From NCBI RefSeq assembly GCF_000002515.2, contig NC_006041.1, forward strand, positions 1,736,001 to 1,800,000: a stretch of 64,000 nucleotides of DNA, given 5' to 3'. Position numbers and translations under genes: made by a program. The stretch's first letter is position 1, and every line of letters starts with the position of its first letter. Below the pieces are notes generated by a model. The model was not told the origin of the DNA. It did not search any database and was given only the letters and a program-made list of their open reading frames with translations. Shown here in pieces: positions 19,931 through 29,507 of this stretch. Origin of the DNA: Kluyveromyces lactis (Eukaryota > Ascomycota > Saccharomycetes > Saccharomycetales > Saccharomycetaceae).

Positions 19931-20362
19931 ATGATGATTTCAAAGACTATTTACAGAGGTTCCAGAGTCCCAGCTGCCTCTAGATTATTCACAAATTCTC
20001 CTATGGCTCGTTCTATTCACAATTCTAACATTGATTCTAAAGGTATCAAAGAAACTTTAGAAGACGTTAACAAGAAAGTTGGTAAAGCTGCAGCTGAAGG
20101 TATTGAGAAGACCGAAGAAGCAACTCATCACTTGGGTGAAAATTTCCAAAATGTTGAAGAAAAAGTGAAAGGGATATTCAATATGACAGGGCAGGATGCC
20201 AAGGAAGCTGCTGACACGGCTTCAAACAAGGCCAGCGATCTTGCAGAGAAAGGTAAGGAACACGCCCAAGCCAAAGGTAGAGAGGCTGCTGCCAAGGGTA
20301 AGGAAGCCGCTGCCAAGGGTAAAGAAAAACTGGAAAATGCTGCTGACAAACTAAACGAATAA
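19931..20362 (+). CDS. Mitochondrial LEA-like hydrophilic repeat protein
   Basis: A 143-residue protein I cannot tie to a named yeast gene. The first 30 residues are rich in Arg, Ser and Ala with no acidic residue (MMISKTIYRGSRVPAASRLF), a typical mitochondrial targeting sequence. The rest is Lys/Glu/Ala-rich and predicted amphipathic helical. It has tandem AAAKGKE and EKGKEHAQAKG-type units at about residues 106-133, resembling group-3 late-embryogenesis-abundant or apolipoprotein-like repeats. By analogy with mitochondrial LEA proteins it may protect membranes or proteins under desiccation or cold; this is inference. The promoter has a TATA-like run at 19771-19781. The regular repeats and clear ATG make it likely a real gene. 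Confidence 0.75.
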   Translation: MMISKTIYRGSRVPAASRLFTNSPMARSIHNSNIDSKGIKETLEDVNKKVGKAAAEGIEKTEEATHHLGENFQNVEEKVKGIFNMTGQDAKEAADTASNKASDLAEKGKEHAQAKGREAAAKGKEAAAKGKEKLENAADKLNE

Positions 20363-20681
20363 AAATAAGGAATGAGATGATGATAAAGTCCGGAATGTCG
20401 ATGTCCTCTTTTCCCAATAAACCAAATTACCTGATCCTTTAAGCAGCAGGGTGACAATAAACGCCCTTGTGCTAATATTCTAGCATTCCAAATGCCGTAT
20501 CTGGGGTTCGAGCAATGGAATAATAAATGTGTAGTAACCACAAATACATATATAACGTGAAACAAGAGAAAAATACAACGTAATTCTTCTTAATACTTAG
20601 TCTGAAACTTTCTGAAGCTATCACATCTTTAACTTAGCATTTGTGACCCGCCATATTCAATTCTTGTCCATCACCATGTAA
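20363..20681. other. Convergent 3' region of LEA-like gene and PEX13
   Basis: Sequence between convergent stop codons. A GGTTCGAG string near 20507 superficially resembles a tRNA B box, but no A box or cloverleaf can be drawn. Nothing else is seen. Confidence 0.35.
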
Positions 20682-21908
20682 TCACTGTTGATTCTGTAAT
20701 AGATGGTCTACCGAGGTTGAATCCGCCAGTTCTTCAGAAGTATTCGATTTCTCAGATTCAACAGGTACGCCATTTTTCCTTTTCTTAATCAACTCAAGAT
20801 AGTTGTATGGAACGTACCCAATATTTCCTTGTTTTGTTCTGACTTTCCACCATTCAGAGTTATTTCCTAGTGGATCTTTCTTGGAAATGATTGCCATTAG
20901 ATCTCCTTTCTTTAAGTTACATTCAATTCTTGGATTCTCAGGAACGAAATCATAGATCGCTCTTGCAAATTCTAGGTTATTAGGATCTAAGATTTGTTGT
21001 GCCATAGCGCCGCCAGCTATTTTGGCTTTTTGGTGCTGTTGTAATTTCTGAATAAATTTGTTCAAAAGGTACGGGAAGCCGAACACAGCTGCTAAAAACA
21101 CAATCAATGGTTTCCATGAAATTCTTCTACCCTTTTTCTTCGTCAGATCTGAGTCCCTGAATTCTTCGATAAATTGTTTTGAAAGATCTGAGCCCTGGCT
21201 CTTTCCGCCCTCTATCCCTAAGCGCTTTTTGGAAGGCGCTACTCCCATCTTACCACCTGTAACTCTGTACAAGATCTTTTTTACGAATTTTATCAAGGCA
21301 AATATACCAAAGAATGATCCCAAAAGCTCCTTCATATATTGAAACTGTTCCGCAACGGTTATCATAGTGAAAAAAGAGTTATGGGTAGCCATATATGTAG
21401 CTTCTAACATCTGGGCGAAACCAGCAACGGCTCCTATAAGCCCTTCTATTAACTGGAAAGTTGCCTGTGTTGACTCTGCAATCCCCGAGGGTCCTCCATT
21501 CATACCGTTCATACCGTTCATCCCATACATTGATCCGAACCCTCCCCCATACATCGACCCTAAACCACCGCCGTACATCGACCCTAAACCACCACCATAC
21601 ATAGAGCCATAACCACCTCCGTACATGGATCCATATCCACCACCCATGGAACCCATTCCATATCCTGTACCTAAACCTCCACCATACGCCGAACCATATC
21701 CAGACATACCATTTCGAAGAGGGTTTCCCCCGTTCAAAGAATCCATACCCTCATTTAAACCGTTCGGTTTGGATGGTAAGTCAGGCTGATTACCAGATGG
21801 TTGCAACGCACTGCTATTCTCAGTAAAACTGGCATCAGTTCCTAAACTCTCAACTCCATTTTTCTGCTCCCAGGGCTTCGGTCTGGAAACACCTGCCGAT
21901 TGTGACAT
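20682..21908 (-). CDS. PEX13: Peroxisomal import docking protein Pex13
   Basis: Integral peroxisomal membrane protein of the docking complex for the import receptors Pex5 and Pex7, with Pex14 and Pex17. The 408-residue product (yeast Pex13, 386) has a Gly/Tyr/Met-rich N-terminal region (residues 70-140) with tandem GSMYGGG units. Hydrophobic membrane segments follow at about residues 152-210 and 265-285. An SH3 domain lies at about residues 313-376, from ARAIYDF through SEWWKVRT to GYVPYNYLEL. The SH3 domain binds Pex14 and Pex5 in yeast. Next to MMR1 in the same orientation, as in S. cerevisiae (YLR190W/YLR191W). The Tyr/Gly repeats are relevant to the proposed YG-rich meshwork that forms the import conduit. 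Confidence 0.97.
   Translation of the reverse strand: MSQSAGVSRPKPWEQKNGVESLGTDASFTENSSALQPSGNQPDLPSKPNGLNEGMDSLNGGNPLRNGMSGYGSAYGGGLGTGYGMGSMGGGYGSMYGGGYGSMYGGGLGSMYGGGLGSMYGGGFGSMYGMNGMNGMNGGPSGIAESTQATFQLIEGLIGAVAGFAQMLEATYMATHNSFFTMITVAEQFQYMKELLGSFFGIFALIKFVKKILYRVTGGKMGVAPSKKRLGIEGGKSQGSDLSKQFIEEFRDSDLTKKKGRRISWKPLIVFLAAVFGFPYLLNKFIQKLQQHQKAKIAGGAMAQQILDPNNLEFARAIYDFVPENPRIECNLKKGDLMAIISKKDPLGNNSEWWKVRTKQGNIGYVPYNYLELIKKRKNGVPVESEKSNTSEELADSTSVDHLLQNQQ
21522..21647. repeat. 24-bp in-frame minisatellite within PEX13
   Basis: About five tandem, imperfect 24-bp units encode the eight-residue unit GSMYGGG plus Tyr, Leu or Phe (Pex13 residues about 93-130). A short run of MNG triplet repeats (residues 130-138) follows. 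Units differ at third codon positions, so the array is not freshly expanded. Because the unit is a multiple of three, changes in copy number keep the frame. Confidence 0.8.
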
Positions 21909-22426
21909 GACTACTGATGCTCTAATAAATATGAACTTCGATCACAGCACTTAATAGAAGCCAAAACCGCTACAATCGATGTGTATTCATCACTGTCGTT
22001 ACCTGTATTTAAGCTCCACGACATGATTCAATGTTACTTTTAGAATCATCGTCAATCTTTGAAATATGCTTTGGCCGGGTAACAAGTTACTATTTCCTGC
22101 GTCGTGACTTAAAGACAATAGTAGATATCGTCTTTTCATCAGCAATAGACGATATCTTTTCCACGAAGAACCGTTGGATACTTGAATGAAAATCCTTATT
22201 TCCTTCTTTTAAATATTTTGTATTTAAATTGGTTCCGAATGACACGCATATTATGTATATATGTATCCTTGTTATTATTGAAAGAATGTATAAAAGTTCG
22301 AAATGAAGCAGCTGCAATGTGAGTTGAATGTATCTACTACAAAGCTTTATCAGCAGCATTGGATAGTTGTAAATATTGAATCGAAAATGTTGTCCGTATT
22401 ATGCTTGAAAAAAATTTGTAATTATC
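21909..22426. promoter_or_regulatory. PEX13 promoter and MMR1 3' region
   Basis: Contains a Reb1-type CGGGTAA at 22076-22082, 168 bases upstream of the PEX13 start codon. The remainder is AT-rich MMR1 3' sequence. Open frames here (for example minus strand 22090-22359) are low-complexity and unsupported. Confidence 0.45.
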
Positions 22427-23794
22427 TTATGAAAAGTCCTTCTTGTGTTTGCTTTCTTCTAAAGAAGTTAATTGTATGCGTAAATTGAAACCATGCTGTA
22501 GTCTCGTTGGATTAATACTCCCCGATAATACCTCGCCTTCGTCACAATCTAATGTCGTAGTACTGTTATGAGCGGTAGTGTTGTCGGGATCGCTGATATG
22601 TAAACTAGATTCATCTGGCTTACTCTCCGATTTGGATTCAGCCAGCGCGTCGAGTTGTTCAACTGTTAAGTACTTTACCCTGTTTTTCCTTGGGCTCAGT
22701 CTGGATTCCAAAGCCTTCTGAATTCTTCTGCATTTAGCTAATTCTTTCTCTAGCTCTTTTATCTTTCCTTCAACAGCGATCTTTACTAGTGCATCTGATT
22801 TGAATGGTGGTTTATTCGATATATTCTCCCGTGACCTGTCTGAATTGTGAATTATGAAGTCTGTATTTGATATTCTTGGTAATTGTTGTATATGCTGTAA
22901 TAACGAGCTGCTTTGGAAGGTCAAGGACTCATTTGCTCTCGTTAAACTATTGTTGATATCTTTTAAATTCTCGTTATCCAAATGCAATTTATCGTTATCC
23001 AGTTTCAACTCATCAATCTTCAGTTGAAGTTTCTTGATTGTCAGATCTAGTCTTTCTTTGTCGAAATGATGATCGTCAGGATATTGGAAATCATCTTTAT
23101 TATTCAGCCACAGCTGTTCGTCATTCATGAAATTTGATAGTATACTATTTCTTTTGTTATTGACAGCCCCATTGTTATCATTTAATCCATTTTGTACCTC
23201 CTCATCAGCTAGCATTTGAAGTTCAAGATCAAGTGTTACAGTCGGTGAACTTGAAGTATATGAATCTGAGGATGGGAACCTATCACCTATTTTTGGAGGT
23301 TCTAGCTCAACGTATTTTGTGGTATTACTTAACTGGGATGTACTAGACATTCCTCTTCTATGCCCAAGAGCAGGTTTGCCATTGGACCCACGATTTAAGT
23401 TATCATTTCCATTGGCATTCATTTTTGTGCCAACTATTGGAACATTTTTTATCACTTGATTACTGTTGTTGTTCTTCAAAAGGTATTCTTTCTTGTACAT
23501 CTTAGGCGGTTGCACTTTCACAGGACCAGGTATTGGAGATATCCTAATTGGAGAAGTAGATCTTAGCATTGATGAAATAGGAGTGGGATTGGTATCTCCT
23601 CCAATTGAGTTCGACCTAGACCTAGACCTTGGACCTATCGGTATCACGTTTGCCATACTATTATTGTAATCCAGTTGCTTGTCCATAATTTTTGACAAAG
23701 ATGTCCTAAGTCGTTTGGGGTAGGCACCGTTATCGTCTAGATAAATCGATGAGCCATGAGCAATCATTGTATCATCAATGCCACCTCCGAGCAT
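22427..23794 (-). CDS. MMR1: Mmr1-like mitochondrial receptor for myosin Myo2
   Basis: In S. cerevisiae Mmr1 sits on the mitochondrial outer membrane and links mitochondria to the Myo2 tail for transport to the bud. The 455-residue product (yeast Mmr1, 491) is Ser/Asn/Pro-rich in its first half, including an SRSRSNS segment. It has a strong coiled coil at about residues 240-300 (for example KKLQLKIDELKLDNDKLHLD). A second charged helix follows near residues 335-365 (KIKELEKELAKCRRIQKALE). Sequence conservation in this family is low, so the name depends mainly on synteny with PEX13 in the same orientation (YLR190W next to YLR191W) and on matching length and layout. Confidence 0.82.
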   Translation of the reverse strand: MLGGGIDDTMIAHGSSIYLDDNGAYPKRLRTSLSKIMDKQLDYNNSMANVIPIGPRSRSRSNSIGGDTNPTPISSMLRSTSPIRISPIPGPVKVQPPKMYKKEYLLKNNNSNQVIKNVPIVGTKMNANGNDNLNRGSNGKPALGHRRGMSSTSQLSNTTKYVELEPPKIGDRFPSSDSYTSSSPTVTLDLELQMLADEEVQNGLNDNNGAVNNKRNSILSNFMNDEQLWLNNKDDFQYPDDHHFDKERLDLTIKKLQLKIDELKLDNDKLHLDNENLKDINNSLTRANESLTFQSSSLLQHIQQLPRISNTDFIIHNSDRSRENISNKPPFKSDALVKIAVEGKIKELEKELAKCRRIQKALESRLSPRKNRVKYLTVEQLDALAESKSESKPDESSLHISDPDNTTAHNSTTTLDCDEGEVLSGSINPTRLQHGFNLRIQLTSLEESKHKKDFS

Positions 23795-24364
23795 CTTCTT
23801 TTTGTTTCTGTTTTATATTGGATGAAGTTTGCACTCCCGTACGCTATTGTGCCTATCTCTAATTTGCGGTTTACTGTGCTCTAAGTTAGACCTCTAGAGG
23901 TAAACTTTGCAAAAAGCTTCTTGTTAAGAGAAATTTTACAGTAGGGGATACTCTTTTTGTCTCTTTATTCCAACCCTAAATGAATCTCAACTTGTTTTGC
24001 TGAATGATGTTATGAAAGGCTGATGCTCCACTGACACAAGGGTTCGACTATAAAGCTAGCAAGTATTCGGTGCTTTCCTCACTTTGTCAAGTTTCAAATA
24101 CCCTTTACCTTCCCCAACAGAATATTAACGGAATGTAACTTCGCACAAAACTCCTTTTCCAACAACGCAGGTGCTCTCTTTGAGAAAAGGAAGTGCCTTT
24201 TGTCGACCAGTTTTCCTCTCTTACCAGTAGGATGTCAAAACTCTCCGCCAAGAGACTTTACGAGTGATTTCGATGAAGGCAGAGAATAACTAAACTTAAG
24301 AAAATCACCTCGTATAACAATAGTTGAAATACTTTTGTTAAGCTCAAAGAAAAAAATCCTTAAA

Positions 24365-24562
24365 ATGGGTAGGATCCAAAACTCACAACTTCATCTACCC
24401 TCTTTCTCTTCCGTTTGTGGGAACTGTGTTACCGAATCCGACTGCTCATCGCTTTCGACATGTTTAAGTAAAGAAAACAGACAATGTTTACAAATTACCC
24501 TTTTAGGACATAACGTTACTAAAATCAGCAGATCGGCTAAGAAGTATAGACAGGTCGGATAA
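24365..24562 (+). CDS. Doubtful 65-codon ORF with clustered cysteines
   Basis: ATG-initiated frame of 65 residues with five Cys in 24 residues (C18, C21, C27, C33, C41) and a Lys/Arg-rich end. I recognise no family. An overlapping minus-strand frame of similar size exists and the neighbourhood is a synteny junction, so chance is as likely as a real gene. Confidence 0.12.
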   Translation: MGRIQNSQLHLPSFSSVCGNCVTESDCSSLSTCLSKENRQCLQITLLGHNVTKISRSAKKYRQVG

Positions 24563-24656
24563 GTCAAGGTATAAAATGCCGGGGTTCGAGTCTTGAGTGG
24601 GAACTGACTTTCAATGGGATCTTGTTTCAAGAACTTTATGAAAGTATATAGATATC

Positions 24657-24673
24657 TATATATATATATATAT
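24657..24673. repeat. (TA)n microsatellite
   Basis: Eight TA units and a final T, about 130 bases beyond the ILV1 stop codon. Simple sequence. Confidence 0.8.
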
Positions 24674-24799
24674 GGGACTGAAATATTACTAGTATATCAG
24701 AGGTATTAATGTACAATGGTTTTTACCGGAAAGAATTGAAAGTCGCATCTACTAGTACTCTTGGTATAATTAAATATAATCTGTTCGTTTGTTACTATC

Positions 24800-26503
24800 C
24801 TAGTACTTCAAAAACTTCTGGTAAACCATATTGTCAGTTTCATCTTGATATTTATATCCTAGATCGTCCAAGAACTTTTGGAAGATTTCGTTGTCTTGTG
24901 GAGGCACACTGATACCAGCCAAAATTTTCCCAATATCAGCGCCATGGTTTCTGTAATGGAATAAAGTCAAGTTCCAGGAAACGTTCAATCCTGATAAGAA
25001 TTTAGTTAGTGCACCTGGTCTCTCTGGGAATTCGAATGCAATGACTTTCTCATTTTCAATTTTAGAAGCACCACCGACCAAATATCTACCGTGAGACTTG
25101 GCCATTTCGTTGTCAGAGATATCTACGGCTTCGAAACCTAAAGCATGCAATTGTTGAACCACTTGCTTGATTTCCTTTTCACGGTCAACGACGTTAAAAG
25201 ATGTGTAGATACAAGCGGTTGGTACATCGGAGTCATTTTCGTGACAATGCTCGTTATAACGGTATGAGAATTCAGTGACAGCTCTTGGATGGATCACATT
25301 CTGTAGCTTCTTGAAAGAACCTGGAGTATCTGGAATGGTGACCAACATAAACACTTCTTTACCTTCACCCAATACAGCACGTTCTGAGACGAATCTTAAA
25401 CGGTCGAAATTCATGTTGGCACCGGAAAGAATTGGAACGTATGTCTTCTTAGAATGGTCTATTTCAGGGTGTAGTTGAGAGACATATTTTTTCAAACCGG
25501 CAACAGCAAGAGCACCACTTGGTTCGACAATTGATCTTGTGTCCTCAAACACATCTTTAACGGCAGCACAGATTTCATCGGTGTTCACCAAGATAACTTC
25601 ATCGACTACGTCTTGACAAACACGGAATGTTTCTTCACCGATTAACCTCACAGAGGTACCATCAGCGAACGTTCCAACACTTGGCAATGGGGTACGTTTA
25701 CCGTTCTTTAATGAAACATCTAACGTAGCGGCATCGTAAGTTTCCACACCAATAACCTTGATATGAGGTGCGATTCTCTTCAAGTATGAACCAATACCTG
25801 AAATCAAACCACCACCACCTACGGCACAGAACACTGCTCCGATGTTAGACCCATTTTGTACTTGTCTTAGAATCTCCATGGCAATAGTACCTTGACCAGC
25901 GATAACGTAAGGATGATCAAATGGTGGAATATCTGTCATACCACGTTCTTCAGCTAACCTCGCACATTCCAATTTGGCTTCATCGAAGTCGTCACCGTAT
26001 AGAACCACTTGGGCACCTAATCTCGACACGTTTTGATATTTGATTGATGGTGTTGAAACAGGCATCACAATGGTAGCTGGAATGTTCATATGATTACTTG
26101 AAAAGGCAACACCTTGTGCGTGATTACCAGCAGAGCACGCAATAACACCAGCATTCTTCTGTGTTTCGTCTAGCTTGGCAATCATGTTATAAGCACCACG
26201 CAGCTTGAAGGAAAACACTGGCAACAAATCCTCTCTTTTCAATTTAACGTTAGTGTTTAGTCTAGAGGACAATGACACCGCACGTGAAATGGGGGTCTCT
26301 TCAATGACTTCATAAACAGAAGACCTTAAAATTAAACGCACGTAGTCTGGAGATCCATCTTCCAATCGTTCGTCAGCCTTCAAATGGGAGTACATCCTCT
26401 GCAAATTATCAGAGAACTGGTCCGTGCTAACACAGCGAACAGAAAGTTTTAATGCATTTGAAGCACGAAGAACTCTAGGAGTTCTCACTATAGATTGTAG
26501 CAT
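24800..26503 (-). CDS. ILV1: Threonine deaminase (threonine dehydratase), mitochondrial
   Basis: PLP enzyme converting threonine to 2-oxobutanoate and ammonia, the first committed step of isoleucine synthesis, in the mitochondrial matrix and feedback-inhibited by isoleucine. The frame begins one codon upstream at a GTG; the ATG at 26503 gives 567 residues (yeast Ilv1, 576). The Arg-rich N-terminus fits a targeting presequence. The PLP lysine is K100 in SFKLRGAYN, the substrate loop is [10 protein letters not shown], and the phosphate-binding loop is [10 protein letters not shown]. The C-terminal third holds two ACT-like regulatory domains with [14 protein letters not shown]. Divergent from AIM10, with a Gcn4-type TGACTC about 100 bases upstream. 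Confidence 0.98.
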   Translation of the reverse strand: MLQSIVRTPRVLRASNALKLSVRCVSTDQFSDNLQRMYSHLKADERLEDGSPDYVRLILRSSVYEVIEETPISRAVSLSSRLNTNVKLKREDLLPVFSFKLRGAYNMIAKLDETQKNAGVIACSAGNHAQGVAFSSNHMNIPATIVMPVSTPSIKYQNVSRLGAQVVLYGDDFDEAKLECARLAEERGMTDIPPFDHPYVIAGQGTIAMEILRQVQNGSNIGAVFCAVGGGGLISGIGSYLKRIAPHIKVIGVETYDAATLDVSLKNGKRTPLPSVGTFADGTSVRLIGEETFRVCQDVVDEVILVNTDEICAAVKDVFEDTRSIVEPSGALAVAGLKKYVSQLHPEIDHSKKTYVPILSGANMNFDRLRFVSERAVLGEGKEVFMLVTIPDTPGSFKKLQNVIHPRAVTEFSYRYNEHCHENDSDVPTACIYTSFNVVDREKEIKQVVQQLHALGFEAVDISDNEMAKSHGRYLVGGASKIENEKVIAFEFPERPGALTKFLSGLNVSWNLTLFHYRNHGADIGKILAGISVPPQDNEIFQKFLDDLGYKYQDETDNMVYQKFLKY

Positions 26504-27060
26504 CACAAAATTAGCTCACTATAGGGGCGGTATACCAGATTACTGGATGAACTGGTTTGATACCCTTTCAATGCAAATCATCCCACATACACCAATGGTC
26601 TTGCAAATGACTCTATTTTTCTATTTAATACCAAAGATCTGTTTAGGCCATTTTTTCACGGTGAAAAGATTCAGTACTATCTATGTTGATCACGTGGACC
26701 CATAAAATGAACATCCAAGATACGTATGCCTGTCGCTACTTTACGAGTTTTGATGCTGCTAAAGGAGTCTAGTTGAATATCCATTAACAGACTATTAGAT
26801 CGAATTAAACAATAGCTTACGCTTTGTGTGATTGTATTGTTCTTTCAGCAGTTTTAGCTCTTTTTGACATTACTCAATATCTCCAGAATTGTATTGTGAT
26901 CTGAAGAGAAATTTAGCTATAAGATGAGCTGCATGATATTTACAATCAAAACAGCCACAATATATACAGCGTCATTATAACTTAGCATTGATTTGATGTA
27001 GTATTGTATCACTACAAGGCTATAGACAACTGAGCGGTTCCAGTCACTCATCCGTTTACT
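26504..27060. promoter_or_regulatory. Divergent ILV1-AIM10 promoter
   Basis: Shared upstream region of 557 bases. A Gcn4-type TGACTC lies at 26608-26613, about 105 bases upstream of ILV1. A CACGTG E-box lies at 26691-26696. Both fit general amino-acid control and Cbf1-type regulation. No other gene is seen. Confidence 0.55.
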
Positions 27061-28710
27061 ATGCTATTTAGGAGGTTCTTGTTCACTCCGAGCAAGATAA
27101 CGAATGATATTTTACAACTACCAACACATGAACTTTTACAACAATTAGGTTACGTTAAGCAAGCCTCATCTGGGGTATTGCACTGGCTACCCTTGGGGCT
27201 TAAGACTTTGAGAAATATTGAGGGAATAATTAGACGCCGTATGGACGAAAGTGGGGCACATGAAGTCTCATTATCCTCGCTGTCACAACGGTCTCTTTGG
27301 GAAACGACTGGCAGATGGTCTAATACTGAATTGTTCAAACTTAAGGATGCGAAAAAGAAGGATTACTGTCTTGTACCAACTTGTGAGGAAGAAATTACGT
27401 GGCTGATGAACAGTTATCTAACCAGCTATAAAGATCTACCAATAATAGCTTATCAAATCACAAGAAAGTATAGAGACGAGCTAAGGCCAAGAGGTGGACT
27501 ATTGCGTGGACGTGAATTCTTGATGAAAGATGCATACAGTTTCCATTTGAATTCAGAAGATGCTGTCTCCACATTTGAGCGAGTTAATGCGACTTATGAT
27601 AAAATATTCACTGACATTGGTGTTCCTTTTGTAAGTGCTGTTGCTGACTCAGGTGATATTGGAGGTGATCTATCGAAGGAGTATCACTTCATTCACGAAT
27701 CTGGAGAAGATACTTTGTTCCGTTGCAATTCTTGTGAGGCGGTATCTAATATAGAGAAATGTGGATCATACCCGGTGGAGAGCAAAGAATATCTCGGAGA
27801 TGTTTCTGTCAAATATGCGTTAAATGAGGAAAATGATACACTTGTGTGTTTGTATTATCCAGCCAGCCGTCATTTGAATTGGAATCTTGCCCTTGAAGCA
27901 GTGGATAACGATCTAGAGCCACAAACTAGATATATGACTAATGAAGAAGTTCTTGCTAAGTTTACCGAAAACTATGATCCGATGTTCAACGGAATCATTA
28001 GAGTGATGGATGTTCGTCTAAATTCAAGATCAAACTTCCCAGATTTCCCATTGAAATCGTACTTAAAGAATAATTTTGCGCAGCTCAATGATTATTCAAT
28101 CGTTGATGTCGAAGAAGGTGAAATTTGTGCCCAGTGCGAGGAAGGTGAATTAGAGAGCGCCAAGAGTATCGAGGTGGGCCACACTTTCTATCTAGGTAAA
28201 AAATACAGTAAAGCGTTGAATGCTACCTTTCGTCAACAGGACAATTCTGATGTGGTTATGGAAATGGGATGCTACGGAATTGGTGTTAGTAGATTGATCG
28301 GTGCCATAGCACAAGTGACAAGAGATCCTAAAGGGTTAAGATGGCCAAGTTCTGTGAGTCCATATAAAGTCTCTGTTTGTGCAAGCGATAAATCCGTAGA
28401 CCAACTGAACAAAGTGAAAGCACTTCTTGATTACAAACCTTATACTGACTTCGATGCAAAGACAAGTATTGGTGCCAAGATTCAACAGTCACATGCCTTA
28501 GGTATCCCAATCGCCATAGTTGTGGGTCCAAAGAGTTGGCCCAACGTCGAAATCGAGGTAAGAGGTAATTTCAGATCCAAAAACTGGGAAACAAGTTACG
28601 AGAAATTACATAGCCAATTGGGCTGGGAATACAATCAAGAATCAGGGAAACATTTTGTGTTGCATGAAAATGCCAACGATGTGGTGAACATTTTATTGAA
28701 AGATTTGTAA
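27061..28710 (+). CDS. AIM10: Mitochondrial prolyl-tRNA synthetase
   Basis: Class II aminoacyl-tRNA synthetase charging mitochondrial tRNA-Pro. The 549-residue product (yeast Aim10, 576) begins with a short Arg/Phe-rich targeting-like segment (MLFRRFLFTPSK). It shows the ProRS features: VKQASSGVLHWLPLG near residue 32, motif 2 with RPRGGLLRGREFLMKDAYSF near residues 142-161, and motif 3 MGCYGIGVSRLIGAIAQ near residues 402-418. An anticodon-binding domain lies in the last 130 residues. It resembles bacterial-type ProRS, as expected for the organellar enzyme. Divergent from ILV1 and convergent with SBH1, as in S. cerevisiae YER086W-YER087C-B. Confidence 0.95.
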   Translation: MLFRRFLFTPSKITNDILQLPTHELLQQLGYVKQASSGVLHWLPLGLKTLRNIEGIIRRRMDESGAHEVSLSSLSQRSLWETTGRWSNTELFKLKDAKKKDYCLVPTCEEEITWLMNSYLTSYKDLPIIAYQITRKYRDELRPRGGLLRGREFLMKDAYSFHLNSEDAVSTFERVNATYDKIFTDIGVPFVSAVADSGDIGGDLSKEYHFIHESGEDTLFRCNSCEAVSNIEKCGSYPVESKEYLGDVSVKYALNEENDTLVCLYYPASRHLNWNLALEAVDNDLEPQTRYMTNEEVLAKFTENYDPMFNGIIRVMDVRLNSRSNFPDFPLKSYLKNNFAQLNDYSIVDVEEGEICAQCEEGELESAKSIEVGHTFYLGKKYSKALNATFRQQDNSDVVMEMGCYGIGVSRLIGAIAQVTRDPKGLRWPSSVSPYKVSVCASDKSVDQLNKVKALLDYKPYTDFDAKTSIGAKIQQSHALGIPIAIVVGPKSWPNVEIEVRGNFRSKNWETSYEKLHSQLGWEYNQESGKHFVLHENANDVVNILLKDL

Positions 28711-29240
28711 CAACACTAATTTACTACTGTAGGCATTCCTTTTTTTATTTATTGAGCCATTCATCAATACTCGACTCAAGAAGTAATATTCGCCCAGCAC
28801 TCCTAGTGTCGAATTTGGGATCTCTTGAATACGATGAGATTAATATTATATTATACTTTATTATATCTGAAAATGAGTTATAGAAGAAGAGAAGCGCGTC
28901 ATCCATAAAAATGATGAACCAAAAAAAAAAATTTAGATTACCACATTCAATACCCTTGTATATAAAAAGTGAATAGTAGCATGTGACTTGACTTTGCAAG
29001 CAGAATTCAACTCAATATAACACCTTTGCGGGTTTATTTACCTTTCAATGACAACGAAATATTACTGTTTCATCCCTAAAAGCAATATGTTGTTGGATTC
29101 ATGACAAACAAAGGTGATGAACAAACAGGACTAAGTTTCTTGAGGGTGAATTTCCAATGGAGTAAAACGCACATAAACTCTCTCGATATATATACAATTG
29201 TCAATATTCTTTTAAGTATATTGAGTGTAATTCATGCTTT
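28711..29240. other. Convergent AIM10/SBH1 3' region
   Basis: AT-rich sequence between convergent genes, with a poly-T run after the AIM10 stop and a poly-A run near 28921-28932. No gene is supported. Confidence 0.4.
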
Positions 29241-29507
29241 TTAAAAGATCTTACCAGAGACCTTAGCAACGACGTGCAAAGCAACAACAGAGAACACAAA
29301 TGCAACAGCCAAGAACAAAACCACCAATGGGTCAACTCTCAACCCATTGGCTTCATCTGTGTAAAGCTTCAAAATAGAGCTGGAAGAACCACCAAATCCA
29401 GCCTGTCTTGGAGAAGCTGGTGTTTGGTTAGCCTTCTTTTCCTTTTGCAATTGAGCATTTCTTCTCTTTTGAAGAGTTCTTTGACCACCTGGAACCGAGC
29501 TATCCAT
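29241..29507 (-). CDS. SBH1: Sec61-beta homologue of the ER translocon
   Basis: Tail-anchored small subunit of the Sec61 complex, involved in co- and post-translational import into the ER. The frame can be extended nine codons to a TTG at 29534, but the ATG at 29507 gives an 88-residue protein (Sbh1 82, Sbh2 88). It begins MDSSVPGGQRTLQKR. It has the family segment KLYTDEANGLRVDPLVVLFL before and into the C-terminal membrane anchor (about residues 62-83), and ends with a short basic tail. Neighbour AIM10 matches YER087C-B. SBH1 and SBH2 are yeast paralogues; synteny selects SBH1. Confidence 0.96.
   Translation of the reverse strand: MDSSVPGGQRTLQKRRNAQLQKEKKANQTPASPRQAGFGGSSSSILKLYTDEANGLRVDPLVVLFLAVAFVFSVVALHVVAKVSGKIF

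Larger units (their letters stand above)
23795..24799. promoter_or_regulatory. MMR1 upstream / ILV1 downstream interval (ancestral block junction)
   Basis: About 1 kb with no confirmed gene. It separates the YLR/YDL-type block from the YER/YBL-type block. It includes a Cys-containing 65-codon ATG frame at 24365-24562 (low confidence, separate entry) and a TA microsatellite at 24657-24673. A GGGGTTCGAGTC string near 24580 lacks the rest of a tRNA. The MMR1 promoter should lie in the first few hundred bases. Confidence 0.4.

Noticed and set aside
20490-20530. tRNA-like GGGGTTCGAGC string
   Set aside because: Only the B-box core is present; no cloverleaf.
24560-24600. tRNA-like GGGGTTCGAGTC string
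   Set aside because: No A box at the right distance and no acceptor or anticodon stem can be drawn.
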